A program made the position numbers and the translations under genes. DNA of 42,197 bases from Marinilactibacillus kalidii. GTDB taxonomy: Bacteria; Bacillota; Bacilli; Lactobacillales; Carnobacteriaceae_A. The stretch is taken from positions 1 to 42,197 of the forward strand of contig NZ_JAGFVM010000042.1 in the NCBI RefSeq assembly GCF_017599325.1, read 5' to 3'. This document shows positions 12,105 through 22,063 of this stretch, piece by piece. The notes under the pieces were generated by a model. The model had not been told where the DNA came from. It searched no databases and saw nothing but the letters and a program-made list of their open reading frames with translations. Positions within the stretch are counted from its first letter, which is position 1; every line of letters starts with the position of its first letter.

Positions 12105-13157
12105 TTAAAACCCTCTCTCTTCTTTTTCTTGCTTCTTGATTTTTTGCCAAAGTATATCGACTTCTTCCGGTGTGTTTGCTTCTACGCCATCAAACACATG
12201 CGGATGTCTTCTTCTAAGTTTACGGTTGATGCTTGCAAGCACTTCTTCCAATGTAAATGAACCGTCTCGCTCTGCCAAGTTCGCTTGATACAACACTTGC
12301 ATCAATACATCACCCAACTCTTCAATGACATTTTCAATATCATCATTTTCAAATGCTTCCATAAGTTCTTGTGTTTCTTCTTTAAGATATGGCAGCAGTG
12401 TTTCAGGCGTTTGTTCACGAATCCAAGCATCTCCAGTTTCACTAGTGATCGCATCGGCATAGTACTGAAGTAGTGAAAAAGACGTGGTTTGCTCATCTCT
12501 TACTAAAGCAGGAATATAGACTGAACGCAAGTTATACACGCCTTCGAATCGGTCTAATTCAAATAACGGCATCCACTGTTTTTTCTCCATACGACTACCT
12601 GCAGCATCGACCACACAGACTAAATGTTCATCTGGATATTTTTCCATGAGGGTTAATTTCACTTCACTTGCCATCAGTTGATTAAACACTTGCATAATGA
12701 TGACGGACTGACTTGTCTGGATCGTATCCATTGAGAGGTCGAATGCATCCAATAGTTGGAAGCCGTCTACTGGATCTAGTTCCAGAGTTTGGAACATATC
12801 ATCAATGAAACTCTTGCCACCAATAACCTCAACGGTTCTTTCAGATTCAAGTAGTAACTGAACTGTTCGTTCAGCGACCATTGGATGACCTGGAACAGCG
12901 TAGACGATCGTGTCAGTTTCAGAAAGCTGCAATAATTCTTCTACGATAGCTGGATAAACTTGATCGAATGCCTCAAACTTTTCATAGTAGTCGTCAAAAA
13001 AAGCCATGTCGATCCCCTCAGCTTGAAGCTCCTTTACAGCTGGATGATCTTCTGTACGAACATATAATTTTGTTGCCTCTTTGATTTTCTTGTATACACC
13101 TAAAGGAATCTGATTCAACTCAGATGATCCTAGTCCTACAATTTCAATTTTACCCAT
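12105..13157 (-). CDS. YabN-like SAM-dependent methylase/MazG fusion, with only one MazG repeat
   Basis: Two-part protein of 350 residues. Residues 1-220 match the tetrapyrrole (corrin/porphyrin) methylase-like fold (VGLGSSE near the start, [11 protein letters not shown] near 86-96). Residues 245-325 form a MazG nucleoside-triphosphate pyrophosphohydrolase repeat with the metal-binding residues E260-E261-x-x-E264 and E280-x-x-D283, ending in RRHPHVF. Bacillus YabN has about 490 residues and two MazG repeats; here the second repeat is absent and the protein ends soon after the first. The ATG at 13157 has GGAGG 4 nt away. It sits 8 bp after the flippase gene and 2 bp before rqcP. Confidence 0.9.
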   Translation of the reverse strand: MGKIEIVGLGSSELNQIPLGVYKKIKEATKLYVRTEDHPAVKELQAEGIDMAFFDDYYEKFEAFDQVYPAIVEELLQLSETDTIVYAVPGHPMVAERTVQLLLESERTVEVIGGKSFIDDMFQTLELDPVDGFQLLDAFDLSMDTIQTSQSVIIMQVFNQLMASEVKLTLMEKYPDEHLVCVVDAAGSRMEKKQWMPLFELDRFEGVYNLRSVYIPALVRDEQTTSFSLLQYYADAITSETGDAWIREQTPETLLPYLKEETQELMEAFENDDIENVIEELGDVLMQVLYQANLAERDGSFTLEEVLASINRKLRRRHPHVFDGVEANTPEEVDILWQKIKKQEKEERGF

Positions 13158-13165
13158 AGTCCCTC

Positions 13166-14764
13166 CTACTCTTGATCATTTTTTCTTAATTTATCCGTTA
13201 CTTTTTTAAATGGGATATAGCGCCACTCTTGCTCACTCAGTAAGTCAAAACGGATGAGCCCGGCTATAAAAATGATTCCGCCGATGATTGTTCCTACGAT
13301 TGTTAATAGAAATGAACTCATGCGACTGTCCGTTGGCATTAACCCATCTAATCCTATCATACAGACATAAGTGAAGATGCCCATTATTAGTAACAAAGCG
13401 ATTATTTTAATGATTCTACCATTCTCTATAAATCGTAACCAAACTGTTTTTGGCATTTGAATATTCATGACTACAAGCACAAGTAGTAAGGCGAGAATGG
13501 TCAAGTAGCTAGAACCCATAATGCCTGCATATTCAACCGCTCGCTCATTTACGGTAGCTTTGAAAATTAATCCGACAAACAACGCAATGGCAGGCAACCA
13601 TTTTTCCGTATCACTTTGCAAAATGGCGTGTGTACTGCTGATTAGAGAAGCAACGAAAATGCTGATAACATACACTTGCAACACAGCCGTTCCTGTACGA
13701 TCTGAGAAAAGTGCTTGGTTTATCCAAGGCATCACTGCAATTAGACCGATTGAGGCCGCACCAGAAAAAAGGACGGTTAAATTCAAGACAGAAAAAGTCG
13801 TATTTTCCCATTCCACACTTTTCTTCTCCTGACGATACTTTCGTAACAACGGCAGTGCGCTTGTTGAGATACCCAAGCCAACGACTAACCCTAGTTGCAC
13901 AAAAGGCTGACCGCGATCATAAATCCCCTTCAAACTCATTGCCAGTGTATCAGATACGCCAGCAGTCACCAGTCCATTATACACTGTAAAAGAATCCATC
14001 AATTGAAAGAGCACCATCATACTACTCATAGCTGTTAGCGGTAAGCCTTCAACCACCAATCGCTTACCAATTTTCCAGAATTGACCTTTTTGGCTCTTGG
14101 AAAGCTTACTCGGTTGCCACTTCACTTTTTTGATTGTGTACCAAAGTAAGATCGCGGAACCTACAAACCCAGCGATCCAAGACGACGCAATCGCATAAGT
14201 ACCCATTTGGTAAACAGTCCAATCTCTCACGGTGAAAAGATACGCGACTGCTAGTAAGATTCCTATACGCGCGACTTGTTCACCGACTTGAGAAATACCA
14301 GTAGGTATCATGTCCAAATTCCCTTGAAAATAGCCTCTAATACTTGATAAAAATGGAACAAACAAATAAACATAAGAAACAGAACGGATCACCGGCAATA
14401 GTTCTGGATCTCCCATGTGTTCCGCTACCCATGCAGCACCAAAGAAAAAAAGCAGAAATAGACTAATCGACCCAATAGCCAGCCAGATACTCACCAATTT
14501 AGTTATAGCTTGCTGCTCTTCTAGCGCTTTTTCTTCCGCAATCAATTTTGAAACAAAGAGCGGAAAGCCGTTTAAGGCGAACGCTACTGCTATCCCATAA
14601 AGCGGATAAACTTGTTGATACACATAAAACCCTTCATCACCAGTTAGATTCTGAAAAGGCACCTTGTATACAGCGCTCAAAACTTTCGTTATAAAGGCTG
14701 CGACCGACAAAATAATCGCACCTTGCATCATATGATTGTGCTGCTTACCTATTCCCTCACTCAT
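13166..14764 (-). CDS. Polysaccharide/lipid flippase, MOP superfamily (YabM/SpoVB-like)
   Basis: Integral membrane protein of 532 residues with about 14 hydrophobic segments, of the polysaccharide transporter/MurJ-like branch of the MOP superfamily. Such proteins flip lipid-linked cell-wall precursors across the membrane; the exact substrate cannot be told from sequence. The N-terminus (QGAIILSVAAFITKVLSAVYKV) is typical of SpoVB/YabM/YtgP proteins. It overlaps the end of mfd by 8 bp (ATGAGTGA), implying coupled translation, as in the Bacillus yabM position between mfd and yabN. Confidence 0.92.
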   Translation of the reverse strand: MSEGIGKQHNHMMQGAIILSVAAFITKVLSAVYKVPFQNLTGDEGFYVYQQVYPLYGIAVAFALNGFPLFVSKLIAEEKALEEQQAITKLVSIWLAIGSISLFLLFFFGAAWVAEHMGDPELLPVIRSVSYVYLFVPFLSSIRGYFQGNLDMIPTGISQVGEQVARIGILLAVAYLFTVRDWTVYQMGTYAIASSWIAGFVGSAILLWYTIKKVKWQPSKLSKSQKGQFWKIGKRLVVEGLPLTAMSSMMVLFQLMDSFTVYNGLVTAGVSDTLAMSLKGIYDRGQPFVQLGLVVGLGISTSALPLLRKYRQEKKSVEWENTTFSVLNLTVLFSGAASIGLIAVMPWINQALFSDRTGTAVLQVYVISIFVASLISSTHAILQSDTEKWLPAIALFVGLIFKATVNERAVEYAGIMGSSYLTILALLLVLVVMNIQMPKTVWLRFIENGRIIKIIALLLIMGIFTYVCMIGLDGLMPTDSRMSSFLLTIVGTIIGGIIFIAGLIRFDLLSEQEWRYIPFKKVTDKLRKNDQE

Positions 14765-17700
14765 TTTCCTGACCTGCAGTTACTTCAACTCTGCTTGCTC
14801 TAAATTCAGCGATTTTTTTAGCGAAAACAACCAGAATATCTAACCATTCATAAGCTTCCAGTTTCAATGGTATCTTGAAGTCAACACTTAGCGCTGCATT
14901 CGTGTGCATATCTGTCTTCAATCGAATCGTTTTTAATGCTTTAAACACTTCAGGGAGCGGCAAATCTTGCGTACCTTCCATTGAGAAGGTAACCGTTACT
15001 TTCCCTTTTCCACGTTTAACCGTTTCAATCAATGCTAAATCACTATACATTTTCAACTGTCCAATCGTCACCAGATCCGCTACTTCTTGTGGATAGTCCC
15101 CAAAGCGGTCAATGAGTTCGTCTTGCAACTCTACAACATCTTCCTCACTTGAAAATTCTCTGATTCGTTTATATAGTTCAATTTTTTGTCTTTCATCTTC
15201 AACATAAGTGTTAGGAATGTAGGCGTCCACAGCAAGATCAAGCTCCACATTGGTATGTTGCTGTGATGTATCGCCTCGTTTTCGTGCAACGGCTTCTGAA
15301 AGCATTTGAGAATAAAGGTCGAAACCAACAGAATCAATAAATCCATGTTGTTGTTGTCCTAGCAAGTTACCTGCACCACGAATAGACAAATCGCGCATCG
15401 CTATCTTGAATCCAGAACCAAGTTCTGTGAAGTCTTTGATCGCTTGGAGTCGTTTCTCACTTACTTCTGTCAATATTTTATTTGGTTGATGCATGAAGTA
15501 AGCATAGGCGACACGACTACTTCTTCCTACTCTACCTCTAAGTTGATAAAGTTGGGAAAGCCCCATCCGATCAGCATCTTCCACTAACAGTGTATTGACA
15601 TTTGGCATATCGATACCTGTTTCGATAATCGTCGTGGTCACAAGCACATCGTACTCACCTTGAATGAACTCAAACAGTACATTTTCTAGCTGACCTTCCG
15701 TCATCTGGCCATGTGCAACACCAATCTTGGCATCTGGCACAAGCTGTTGCAATTCTTCTGCTCTCTGGTCGATTGTACTGACTCGATTGTGCAAGTAAAA
15801 TACTTGTCCGCCACGCGCGATTTCTCGCTTCATCGCTTCTCCAACGACAGCGCCATTCATTTCCATCACGTATGTTTGAACAGGATACCGGTTTGCAGGT
15901 GGGGTTTCTATTACAGAAAGGTCTCGCACGCCAAGCATAGACATGTGCAGTGTTCTTGGTATTGGTGTTGCAGTCAAAGTAAGAACATCCACTTCGTTTT
16001 TCAACTGTTTTAGTCGCTCTTTATGCTTAACGCCAAAACGTTGTTCCTCATCCACTACAAGCAAGCCTAGATCTTGAAATTCAACATCTTTAGACAACAC
16101 TCTGTGTGTCCCCACAACAACATCAACCTGACCTTTACGCAGACCTTCTTTAACCTTCTTGATCTGCTGTCCAGTTCTAAAACGACTCATCAAACCGATT
16201 TCGACTGGGAAATCACTAAAGCGTTCAATCATTGTTTCATAATGCTGCTGCGCTAGTACAGTCGTTGGAACGAGTATCGCTGCTTGTTTACCTTCTTGTA
16301 CAGCTTTGAAAATCGCACGCATCGCCACTTCCGTTTTTCCGTAACCAACATCCCCGACTAACAAACGGTCCATTGGCTTGTCTTTTTCCATGTCTCGTTT
16401 CACTTCTTTGATTGAACGAATCTGATCATCCGTTTCTGTATAAGGAAAGGCATCGTCAAATTCAAGTTGATAAGCATTATCTTTGGCGAATGGATAACCT
16501 GTCTTTCGCTCTCTTTCGGCGTACAGTTCAATCAGATCATCAGCAATATCTTCCACTTGACTGGCAACTTTTCTCTTAGTTTTTGCCCAAGCTGTTCCAC
16601 CTAATTTATTGATTTTAGGTATTTTACCTTCTGAAGATACATATTTTTGAAGAAGATTCACTTGTGTGACTGGTATGAATAGTTTTGATTCATTATCATA
16701 AATAATAGACATATAATCTTGATGTACGCCACCAATTTCCATGGTTTCCATACCGGTATATTTTCCGATACCATGATTAACGTGCACAACAAAATCACCA
16801 GGACTCAGTTCTGTATAACTTTTCAGTCTTTCTGCATTTGAAATATTTTGACGACGCGCACGCTTTTTGTTTACACGATTAAATAATTCTTTCTCCGTCA
16901 ATACAGCTAATTTCTCAGTTGGCAATTCAAATCCATGCTGCAGTGTAGACGGAATCACTTGAATCCTACTTTCGACGATCGTGTGATCATCAGAAAGCAC
17001 GCTCGGAATCTCAAAATCTAGCAACGTGCGATTCACTTTATCTGCTCGGTCTTCATCTACCGTCATAACAACAACTGTATACCCTTGTTTTTCCCAACGT
17101 TCCATTTCTGTTTTCAAAAGATGCATTTGACCGAAAAACTGTTGCATACTGCGATACTGGAAAGGGTGAATCGCATCAAATCGGAGACCGCCCATACCTT
17201 TTTGGAATAAGGCGAAGTGAATCGTGTCTTTCGGGTGCTTTTTCACTTCTACTTTAAAATCATTGGAAAAACGCTGATCTGAAAGTATTAGACGTTGCTC
17301 AAGTTGTGCGGTCATCCACTCTGCTTCTTCTTCGTTTGAAAAAGCATCTTTTTCTAAGATTCTTGGGTATTCATCCATGATCACAATCGCATCTTCTGCT
17401 AGATAATCCATTACTGAAGCTGGCTCTTCATATAAAAAATCTCTGAATTTCACTAATTCGTCTGGCTGTTCGCCTTCTTCTAAAGCAGTAATGATTGCTT
17501 GAATATGCTTACTGAGTGCTAGTTTATCTTCATTATTAGTTAATTTTTTTAAATTTTTAGATAATGCTTTTTTTAATTTTTCCGCTGCAGGTGCCATTTG
17601 TTTTTTTGTCACAAGGAAGTCTGTAGCCGGTAAAATCGATAGCTTTTCAGCATTACCGATCGATCGTTGCGTATCTGCATTAAAGTATCTCAATGAATCG

Positions 17701-18299
17701 ACTTCAACATCAAAAAATTCTATCCGAATCGGATTTTCTTCCGTTAAAGGATAAATATCTACGATCCCGCCTCGGACACTAAATTCTCCTGGAGCCGCTA
17801 CCTTTTGTTCCCTTCGGTAACCCATTCTAACCAGTGTATCTGACAATTGGTCGAATTCAATTTCCGTGCCCACTTCAATCGTTATATGGGCTTGCTCAAA
17901 AACTTCTCTAGGCGGCAATAATTTTCGCACACCTGCTAATGGAATGATCACGACACCTGGCTTACCAGAAATAAGAAAGTCCAGCGCCTGCACTCTTTCT
18001 GCACGGGCTTCTGGAGAGGCAATAGCCATTTCAGCGTGAATCATATCATCTACTGAAAAAACAAATAACTGGTCGTCAGGAACGAGACCAGTGAAATCTG
18101 CCATCAATTGATTGGCGTGATATAAATTTTGTGTGACGATTACGATTTGCTTTTGTTTTTCCTTCAGTAAAGAAGAAAGAAAAAGTGCTCTAGCAGATCC
18201 CGCAATACCGGTCACTAATTGTGTATGCTGTTTCCCTATATTAGAGAAAACAGTTTGAATGGATGGTTTTTCCATCAAAAATTGTGTAATAGTAGACAA
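14757..18299 (-). CDS. mfd: Transcription-repair coupling factor
   Basis: Removes RNA polymerase stalled at DNA lesions and recruits UvrA. The chosen start gives 1,180 residues, normal for Mfd. In order: N-terminal UvrB-like region (about 1-340), the RNA-polymerase interaction domain (PGDFVVHVNHGIGKY), RecG-like motor with Walker A GDVGYGKTE, DEEQ box and TATPIPRT, helicase C half with QLRGRVGR, and the C-terminal TRCF domain. The frame opens at an ATG at 18320 that has no ribosome site; AGAAGGA lies 5 nt before TTG at 18299, so this start is preferred. It follows pth and overlaps the flippase gene. Confidence 0.96.
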   Translation of the reverse strand: MSTITQFLMEKPSIQTVFSNIGKQHTQLVTGIAGSARALFLSSLLKEKQKQIVIVTQNLYHANQLMADFTGLVPDDQLFVFSVDDMIHAEMAIASPEARAERVQALDFLISGKPGVVIIPLAGVRKLLPPREVFEQAHITIEVGTEIEFDQLSDTLVRMGYRREQKVAAPGEFSVRGGIVDIYPLTEENPIRIEFFDVEVDSLRYFNADTQRSIGNAEKLSILPATDFLVTKKQMAPAAEKLKKALSKNLKKLTNNEDKLALSKHIQAIITALEEGEQPDELVKFRDFLYEEPASVMDYLAEDAIVIMDEYPRILEKDAFSNEEEAEWMTAQLEQRLILSDQRFSNDFKVEVKKHPKDTIHFALFQKGMGGLRFDAIHPFQYRSMQQFFGQMHLLKTEMERWEKQGYTVVVMTVDEDRADKVNRTLLDFEIPSVLSDDHTIVESRIQVIPSTLQHGFELPTEKLAVLTEKELFNRVNKKRARRQNISNAERLKSYTELSPGDFVVHVNHGIGKYTGMETMEIGGVHQDYMSIIYDNESKLFIPVTQVNLLQKYVSSEGKIPKINKLGGTAWAKTKRKVASQVEDIADDLIELYAERERKTGYPFAKDNAYQLEFDDAFPYTETDDQIRSIKEVKRDMEKDKPMDRLLVGDVGYGKTEVAMRAIFKAVQEGKQAAILVPTTVLAQQHYETMIERFSDFPVEIGLMSRFRTGQQIKKVKEGLRKGQVDVVVGTHRVLSKDVEFQDLGLLVVDEEQRFGVKHKERLKQLKNEVDVLTLTATPIPRTLHMSMLGVRDLSVIETPPANRYPVQTYVMEMNGAVVGEAMKREIARGGQVFYLHNRVSTIDQRAEELQQLVPDAKIGVAHGQMTEGQLENVLFEFIQGEYDVLVTTTIIETGIDMPNVNTLLVEDADRMGLSQLYQLRGRVGRSSRVAYAYFMHQPNKILTEVSEKRLQAIKDFTELGSGFKIAMRDLSIRGAGNLLGQQQHGFIDSVGFDLYSQMLSEAVARKRGDTSQQHTNVELDLAVDAYIPNTYVEDERQKIELYKRIREFSSEEDVVELQDELIDRFGDYPQEVADLVTIGQLKMYSDLALIETVKRGKGKVTVTFSMEGTQDLPLPEVFKALKTIRLKTDMHTNAALSVDFKIPLKLEAYEWLDILVVFAKKIAEFRASRVEVTAGQENE

Positions 18300-18344
18300 T
18301 AGCTTCCTTCTCCTTTTCATGGAATGCTTTTATTGATTTGTTAT

Positions 18345-18905
18345 TTAATTAAAATGCGTCATCGTATCTTGGAAAGTTTTACCTTCAACCCAATATTTCA
18401 CAGCATCTGAAGTTGTTTTAACAGCTTCTAGCATATCTTGATGAACCTCTTTTTCAAAACCACTTAGTACATGAGAGATAACAGACTGACTAGGATAGGG
18501 TCTACCTACACCAATTCGTATACGATTAAATTCTTTCGTTCCAACGTGTTGAATCAGACTTTTGATACCATTGTGCCCGCCCGCGCTTCCTTTTGTTCTC
18601 AAGCGAATTTTACCAGCTGGCAAATCCATATCATCGTAAATGACCACGATATCTTCTTCTGTTAAATCATAATAGTCCATCCAAGGTCTCACAGATCTTC
18701 CAGAATCATTCATAAATGTTTGCGGTTTGATCAGCAATATTTTCTCAGAACCGACTCTTCCTTCCGCATAAACAGATTCAAATTTACTTTTATTGAAAGC
18801 TAACCCTAACTGGTATGCGAGTTCATCCAGTGCGATAAAACCGATATTATGTTTCGTATCACGATACTTGGCACCGGGATTTCCTAAACCAATGACTAAT
18901 TTCAT
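18345..18905 (-). CDS. pth: Peptidyl-tRNA hydrolase
   Basis: Cleaves peptidyl-tRNA released from stalled ribosomes and recycles the tRNA; essential. From the chosen start it has 186 residues. Active-site features are visible: GLGNPG (6-11) with N9, H19 in KHNIGF, N66 in the FMN turn, the D91-D94 cluster and GGHNG with N112. An in-frame TTG lies at 18911, but AAAGGAG is 7 nt before the ATG at 18905, which is chosen. It heads the conserved cluster; the genes normally upstream in Bacillus (prs, ctc) are not present here. Confidence 0.97.
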   Translation of the reverse strand: MKLVIGLGNPGAKYRDTKHNIGFIALDELAYQLGLAFNKSKFESVYAEGRVGSEKILLIKPQTFMNDSGRSVRPWMDYYDLTEEDIVVIYDDMDLPAGKIRLRTKGSAGGHNGIKSLIQHVGTKEFNRIRIGVGRPYPSQSVISHVLSGFEKEVHQDMLEAVKTTSDAVKYWVEGKTFQDTMTHFN

Positions 18906-18940
18906 CTTCAAACTCCTTTAATCTTATCTAATTTATACAT

Positions 18941-18972
18941 GCAAAAAAGCTGAACAGGATTAACCGTTCAGA
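18941..18972 (-). terminator. Terminator after the zinc-ribbon membrane protein gene
   Basis: Stem CTGAAC/GTTCAG (18950-18955 with 18966-18971), extended by flanking A/T pairs, followed by six T on the minus strand. Confidence 0.8.
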
Positions 18973-19070
18973 CTTTTACTCTTATAGATGATATGCCTAC
19001 AAAATTATACCATAGTCGATTCCCGAATAACATCTTACGCACTCTTTCGATTTGGTCAAGATTTTTATGA

Positions 19071-19472
19071 CTAGGTTTTCTTCACGAACTGATTTTTACA
19101 GTTTGGGCACGTAATTCTGATCTTGCCTTTTCCTTTGGGAACACGGATCGACTGTTTACATTCGGGACAAGCAAGGACTTTATATACTTTTCTCTGTGCC
19201 TGTTTGTTTCTTAATTTCTGTACCTTCGTCAGCCATTTTTGCTTGATAGTAATGTAATATCTGTATTCTTTATAGCGATTGGTTTTTTCTTTTGAGAGAA
19301 CTCTAAGAAGCGCATAAGCAATTAAAGCGATACCGAATACAGAAACGATCATCCCACCCACAAAATTAGACACTATATTCAGTAGAAGTCCAGCTGCCAT
19401 CAGCACTTTCGACAGTTCATCTAAGCCGTACCGACCGTTCATATAGAAAAGCATTTTTTGTAAAAATTGCAT
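19071..19472 (-). CDS. Small membrane protein with C-terminal zinc ribbon, function unknown
   Basis: I do not recognise a characterised family. The 133-residue protein has two hydrophobic segments between about residues 15 and 60 (MAAGLLLNIVSNFVG and MIVSVFGIALIAYALL), a basic middle part rich in K/R/Y, and a C-terminal zinc ribbon with two CxxC knuckles (CPECKQ and CPNCKN) about 20 residues apart. The ribbon would face the cytoplasm by the positive-inside rule. The frame is open to 19556, but AAGGA lies 9 nt before the ATG at 19472, giving the chosen start. It is a single gene between two terminators. Confidence 0.75.
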   Translation of the reverse strand: MQFLQKMLFYMNGRYGLDELSKVLMAAGLLLNIVSNFVGGMIVSVFGIALIAYALLRVLSKEKTNRYKEYRYYITIKQKWLTKVQKLRNKQAQRKVYKVLACPECKQSIRVPKGKGKIRITCPNCKNQFVKKT

Positions 19473-19550
19473 ATCGATCATTCCTTTTCTTAACGTAACT
19501 TTATTGTAACAAAAAAGTGTTAAGAATTCGTGAATAAATTCGATTTCACA

Positions 19551-19597
19551 AAACAAATAGACCGAAATGTCTATTAAATAGACATTTCGATCTATAG
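19551..19597 (-). terminator. Terminator after the lipoprotein gene
   Basis: Near-perfect 18-bp stem (19557-19574 with 19578-19595, one mismatch or wobble) with a 3-nt loop. The following T tract is interrupted (TTTGTTTTG). It lies just before the zinc-ribbon gene on the same strand. Confidence 0.75.
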
Positions 19598-19617
19598 TCT
19601 AACTCGATTTCAAATTT

Positions 19618-20154
19618 TTATTCTTCAGCAGCTGGTTCAGCTTCAGTTGAAGAAACAATAATCGTTTCGTAACGAACCAATTCGTCTGTATTGGCTTCGT
19701 CCCCTACTTGCCAACTATCATCATCAGAGACACCCACTTCAAAGGTCATATCTTCATCCGGCGTTGGAACAGCATAAGTAAACCCGCCTTCTTCAACAGC
19801 TGGTTTTTCAATTACTTTTCCGTCTTGAATAACATAAGCGATGATTTCTGTGTCTTCTTCAGAAGCTGAAACTGATCCTGTAATTACAGCTTCGCCACTT
19901 ACTGGTGCGTATACATATCCATCAGCTGTCCATTGTGCACCGACAATTTCCATTTCAATTGGAGATGTATAATCCAAGCTATCAGAATCGATATCGTCGA
20001 TGATATCCATCGCGCTATCGCCAGATTCTTCTGTATCTGTTGCCTCTTCGTCTGACATTTCCGTACCAGTATCTGTCGATTCTTCATCATTCCCACACGC
20101 AGCTAGCATCAAACCAGATACAGCTAATAACCCAACGATTTTTTTGTAGTCCAT
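19618..20154 (-). CDS. Acidic lipoprotein, function unknown
   Basis: Surface lipoprotein of 178 residues. The signal peptide MDYKKIVGLLAVSGLMLAAC has a clear lipobox (LAAC), so the cysteine at residue 20 would be lipidated. After it comes a strongly acidic, low-complexity linker (D/E/S/T, about 21-55). A compact domain of about 100 residues with several aromatic and valine-rich strands follows (for example AQWTADGYVYAPV). It ends in an acidic tail. The frame opens at 20199, but GGGGGAG lies 8 nt before the ATG at 20154. The fold suggests an Ig-like or bacterial adhesion-type domain, but that is a guess; no enzyme motif is visible. Confidence 0.8.
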   Translation of the reverse strand: MDYKKIVGLLAVSGLMLAACGNDEESTDTGTEMSDEEATDTEESGDSAMDIIDDIDSDSLDYTSPIEMEIVGAQWTADGYVYAPVSGEAVITGSVSASEEDTEIIAYVIQDGKVIEKPAVEEGGFTYAVPTPDEDMTFEVGVSDDDSWQVGDEANTDELVRYETIIVSSTEAEPAAEE

Positions 20155-20451
20155 TTTTCTTTCTCCCCCTATTTTACGATAGATCACTTTCCTGAACATT
20201 TCAGAAAAGTTAAATCTTACTAATCTTTCAACAGTATACTACCATAATAAGAGAATTATAACAATTGATTTTAACCAAAAAAACAGCTACATAATAAGCC
20301 AAAGAATGTTTAAATCCTTTATCAAAGGTAATTATCATCAAAATCGAATAAAACTCGCTTTTTTTAAAATGATAATATGATGATTAATAATATAATATAA
20401 TCAGATAGTTAACCAAACACACATGATTCAAACTTTGATCTTATATCGCTT
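20155..20451. other. Intergenic region between mtlD and the lipoprotein gene (297 bp)
   Basis: AT-rich region without a gene. It holds the lipoprotein promoter (20236-20264). I see no convincing terminator for mtlD; only a 5-bp hairpin (CCTTTGATAAAGG, complement near 20317-20329) is present, so read-through from the mtl operon is possible. Confidence 0.6.
20236..20264 (-). promoter_or_regulatory. Promoter of the lipoprotein gene
   Basis: -35 TTGTTA (complement at 20259-20264), 17-nt spacer, extended -10 TGGTAGTAT with TAGTAT complement at 20236-20241. Confidence 0.55.
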
Positions 20452-21606
20452 TCATTTTCTTTCAAGCAGATTATACGTTTCTAGGATTTTATCTAATAAT
20501 AAATCTGATTGAAGTCCTGTAATTTCGCTAATCACGTTCTTTGTTTCTTCATTTTTCAGGCGTGCTTGAAGTGCTACACTTTCTGTATCAGCAGGGTCAT
20601 TGTAATAAAGAACCTTACTGACAGTTTTCACTAAGTGATCCACGGAAAGGTCGCGTTCAAAAGCTTCCCTGATTAGTCTAATAAAGCGCTCGTCGTAACC
20701 CAATTTACGTATCGGTGTTCTTCCGACCCGCGTTACACCATCCGATAACCTAGGATTTTCAAATCGTGAAATGATTTTTTCGATGTACGCTTCATGTTCT
20801 TCAGAATCAAATTGCCACTTATCAACGAGCAAGGCTCCTGTTTCTCTCAGTACATTTTTCACTTCAGCTAATATCTGTTCATCCTTAAGAGACTCATCGA
20901 TTGTCTCATATCCAGCATATGCGCCATTATAAGCAACGGTTGCGTGACCTGTATTGACAGTGAATAATTTCCTTTCAATATACGGCTCTAAATCAGCAAC
21001 ATATTTGACACTTTCCAGCTTTAATTTGTCATTTTTCGACTGTTCAGCACTAATGACCCATTCTTTGTAGGGTTCTACAGTCACTTTTAGTGGATCTTCA
21101 TGTGTTTGTTGAGGAACGATTCTATCGACAGCAGCATCAGGAAAGCCAACATACTTTTCAATATAGCTGCGCGTCTCCTCGTTGGAGACATGTTTCAGTA
21201 CTTCTTCTTTTAAGAATGTACTACCACCAATCATATTTTCACAAGCTACTACATCAATGGGTGTTTTGTTATCATTAACACGTCTTTGTTCTATACCTTC
21301 TGCGATCAACGGCGCAATATGTGGTAAAATATTCGGACCAATCGCTGTCGTGATGAGATCTGCCGTTGTTAAAGCTTCCACAACTTCTTCAGGATGCTCA
21401 GCATTATTAATACCATAAACATTATTCACTCTAATGATACGATTTTCTTCCGAAGCTTCTTCGATCGTGTATTCTTTCTGTTCATTTAAAGCATCAATAA
21501 CGACTTTATTCACATCAACAAATGCGATACGAGATTGATTTTGATTTAGAACTTCTCCAATAAAGCCGCGTCCAATATTTCCAGCGCCAAAATGTACTGT
21601 CAGCAT
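20452..21606 (-). CDS. mtlD: Mannitol-1-phosphate 5-dehydrogenase
   Basis: Oxidises mannitol 1-phosphate, made by the mannitol PTS, to fructose 6-phosphate with NAD+. The 384-residue protein opens with the Rossmann motif [11 protein letters not shown] (7-17). The long-chain mannitol dehydrogenase catalytic lysine region lies in the middle ([13 protein letters not shown]). The ATG shares its last base with the stop of mtlF (1-bp overlap), so the two are translationally coupled. It is the last gene of the mtl operon. Confidence 0.97.
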   Translation of the reverse strand: MLTVHFGAGNIGRGFIGEVLNQNQSRIAFVDVNKVVIDALNEQKEYTIEEASEENRIIRVNNVYGINNAEHPEEVVEALTTADLITTAIGPNILPHIAPLIAEGIEQRRVNDNKTPIDVVACENMIGGSTFLKEEVLKHVSNEETRSYIEKYVGFPDAAVDRIVPQQTHEDPLKVTVEPYKEWVISAEQSKNDKLKLESVKYVADLEPYIERKLFTVNTGHATVAYNGAYAGYETIDESLKDEQILAEVKNVLRETGALLVDKWQFDSEEHEAYIEKIISRFENPRLSDGVTRVGRTPIRKLGYDERFIRLIREAFERDLSVDHLVKTVSKVLYYNDPADTESVALQARLKNEETKNVISEITGLQSDLLLDKILETYNLLERK

Positions 21607-22049
21607 TATGCTTCGATACCTCCTAGTAATTGAACGATCTCTTCTTTAGATTTTGCATCCGCTAATTTTGTCACGTTTTCTATTTCAGAACAATAAATCG
21701 CAATTTGGGAGAGTACTTCCAGATGGTCATCACCCGCTCCAGCAATCCCAATAACGATCATCGCTAGTTTATCTTCTCCCTCTTCTCCAAAATTAACCCC
21801 GTTAGGTACCTGAACAACTGAAATCCCCGTTGCATCAATCAAGTCTTTCGCTTCTTCTCTACCGTGAGGAATCGCTATAAAATTACCCATGAACGTTGAA
21901 ACAGTCTGGTCTCTCTCGATCATTGATTCGATATAATCCGGTTTTACATAACCGCCATCCACTAGTAATTGTCCAGCTTTACGAATGGCCTCCTCCTTAT
22001 GACTAAATGTCTGATTCAATACGACGTTTTCTTTTCTTAAAATCTCCAT
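21606..22049 (-). CDS. mtlF: Mannitol-specific PTS EIIA component
   Basis: Cytoplasmic phosphocarrier that passes phosphate from HPr to the EIIB domain of MtlA. The 147-residue protein is a stand-alone EIIA of the fructose/mannitol family; the phosphorylated histidine is H62 in [10 protein letters not shown]. An AGGAG site lies upstream of the ATG at 22049. It follows mtlR by 14 bp and overlaps mtlD. Confidence 0.97.
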   Translation of the reverse strand: MEILRKENVVLNQTFSHKEEAIRKAGQLLVDGGYVKPDYIESMIERDQTVSTFMGNFIAIPHGREEAKDLIDATGISVVQVPNGVNFGEEGEDKLAMIVIGIAGAGDDHLEVLSQIAIYCSEIENVTKLADAKSKEEIVQLLGGIEA

Positions 22050-22063
22050 ATCTTTTATCTCTC

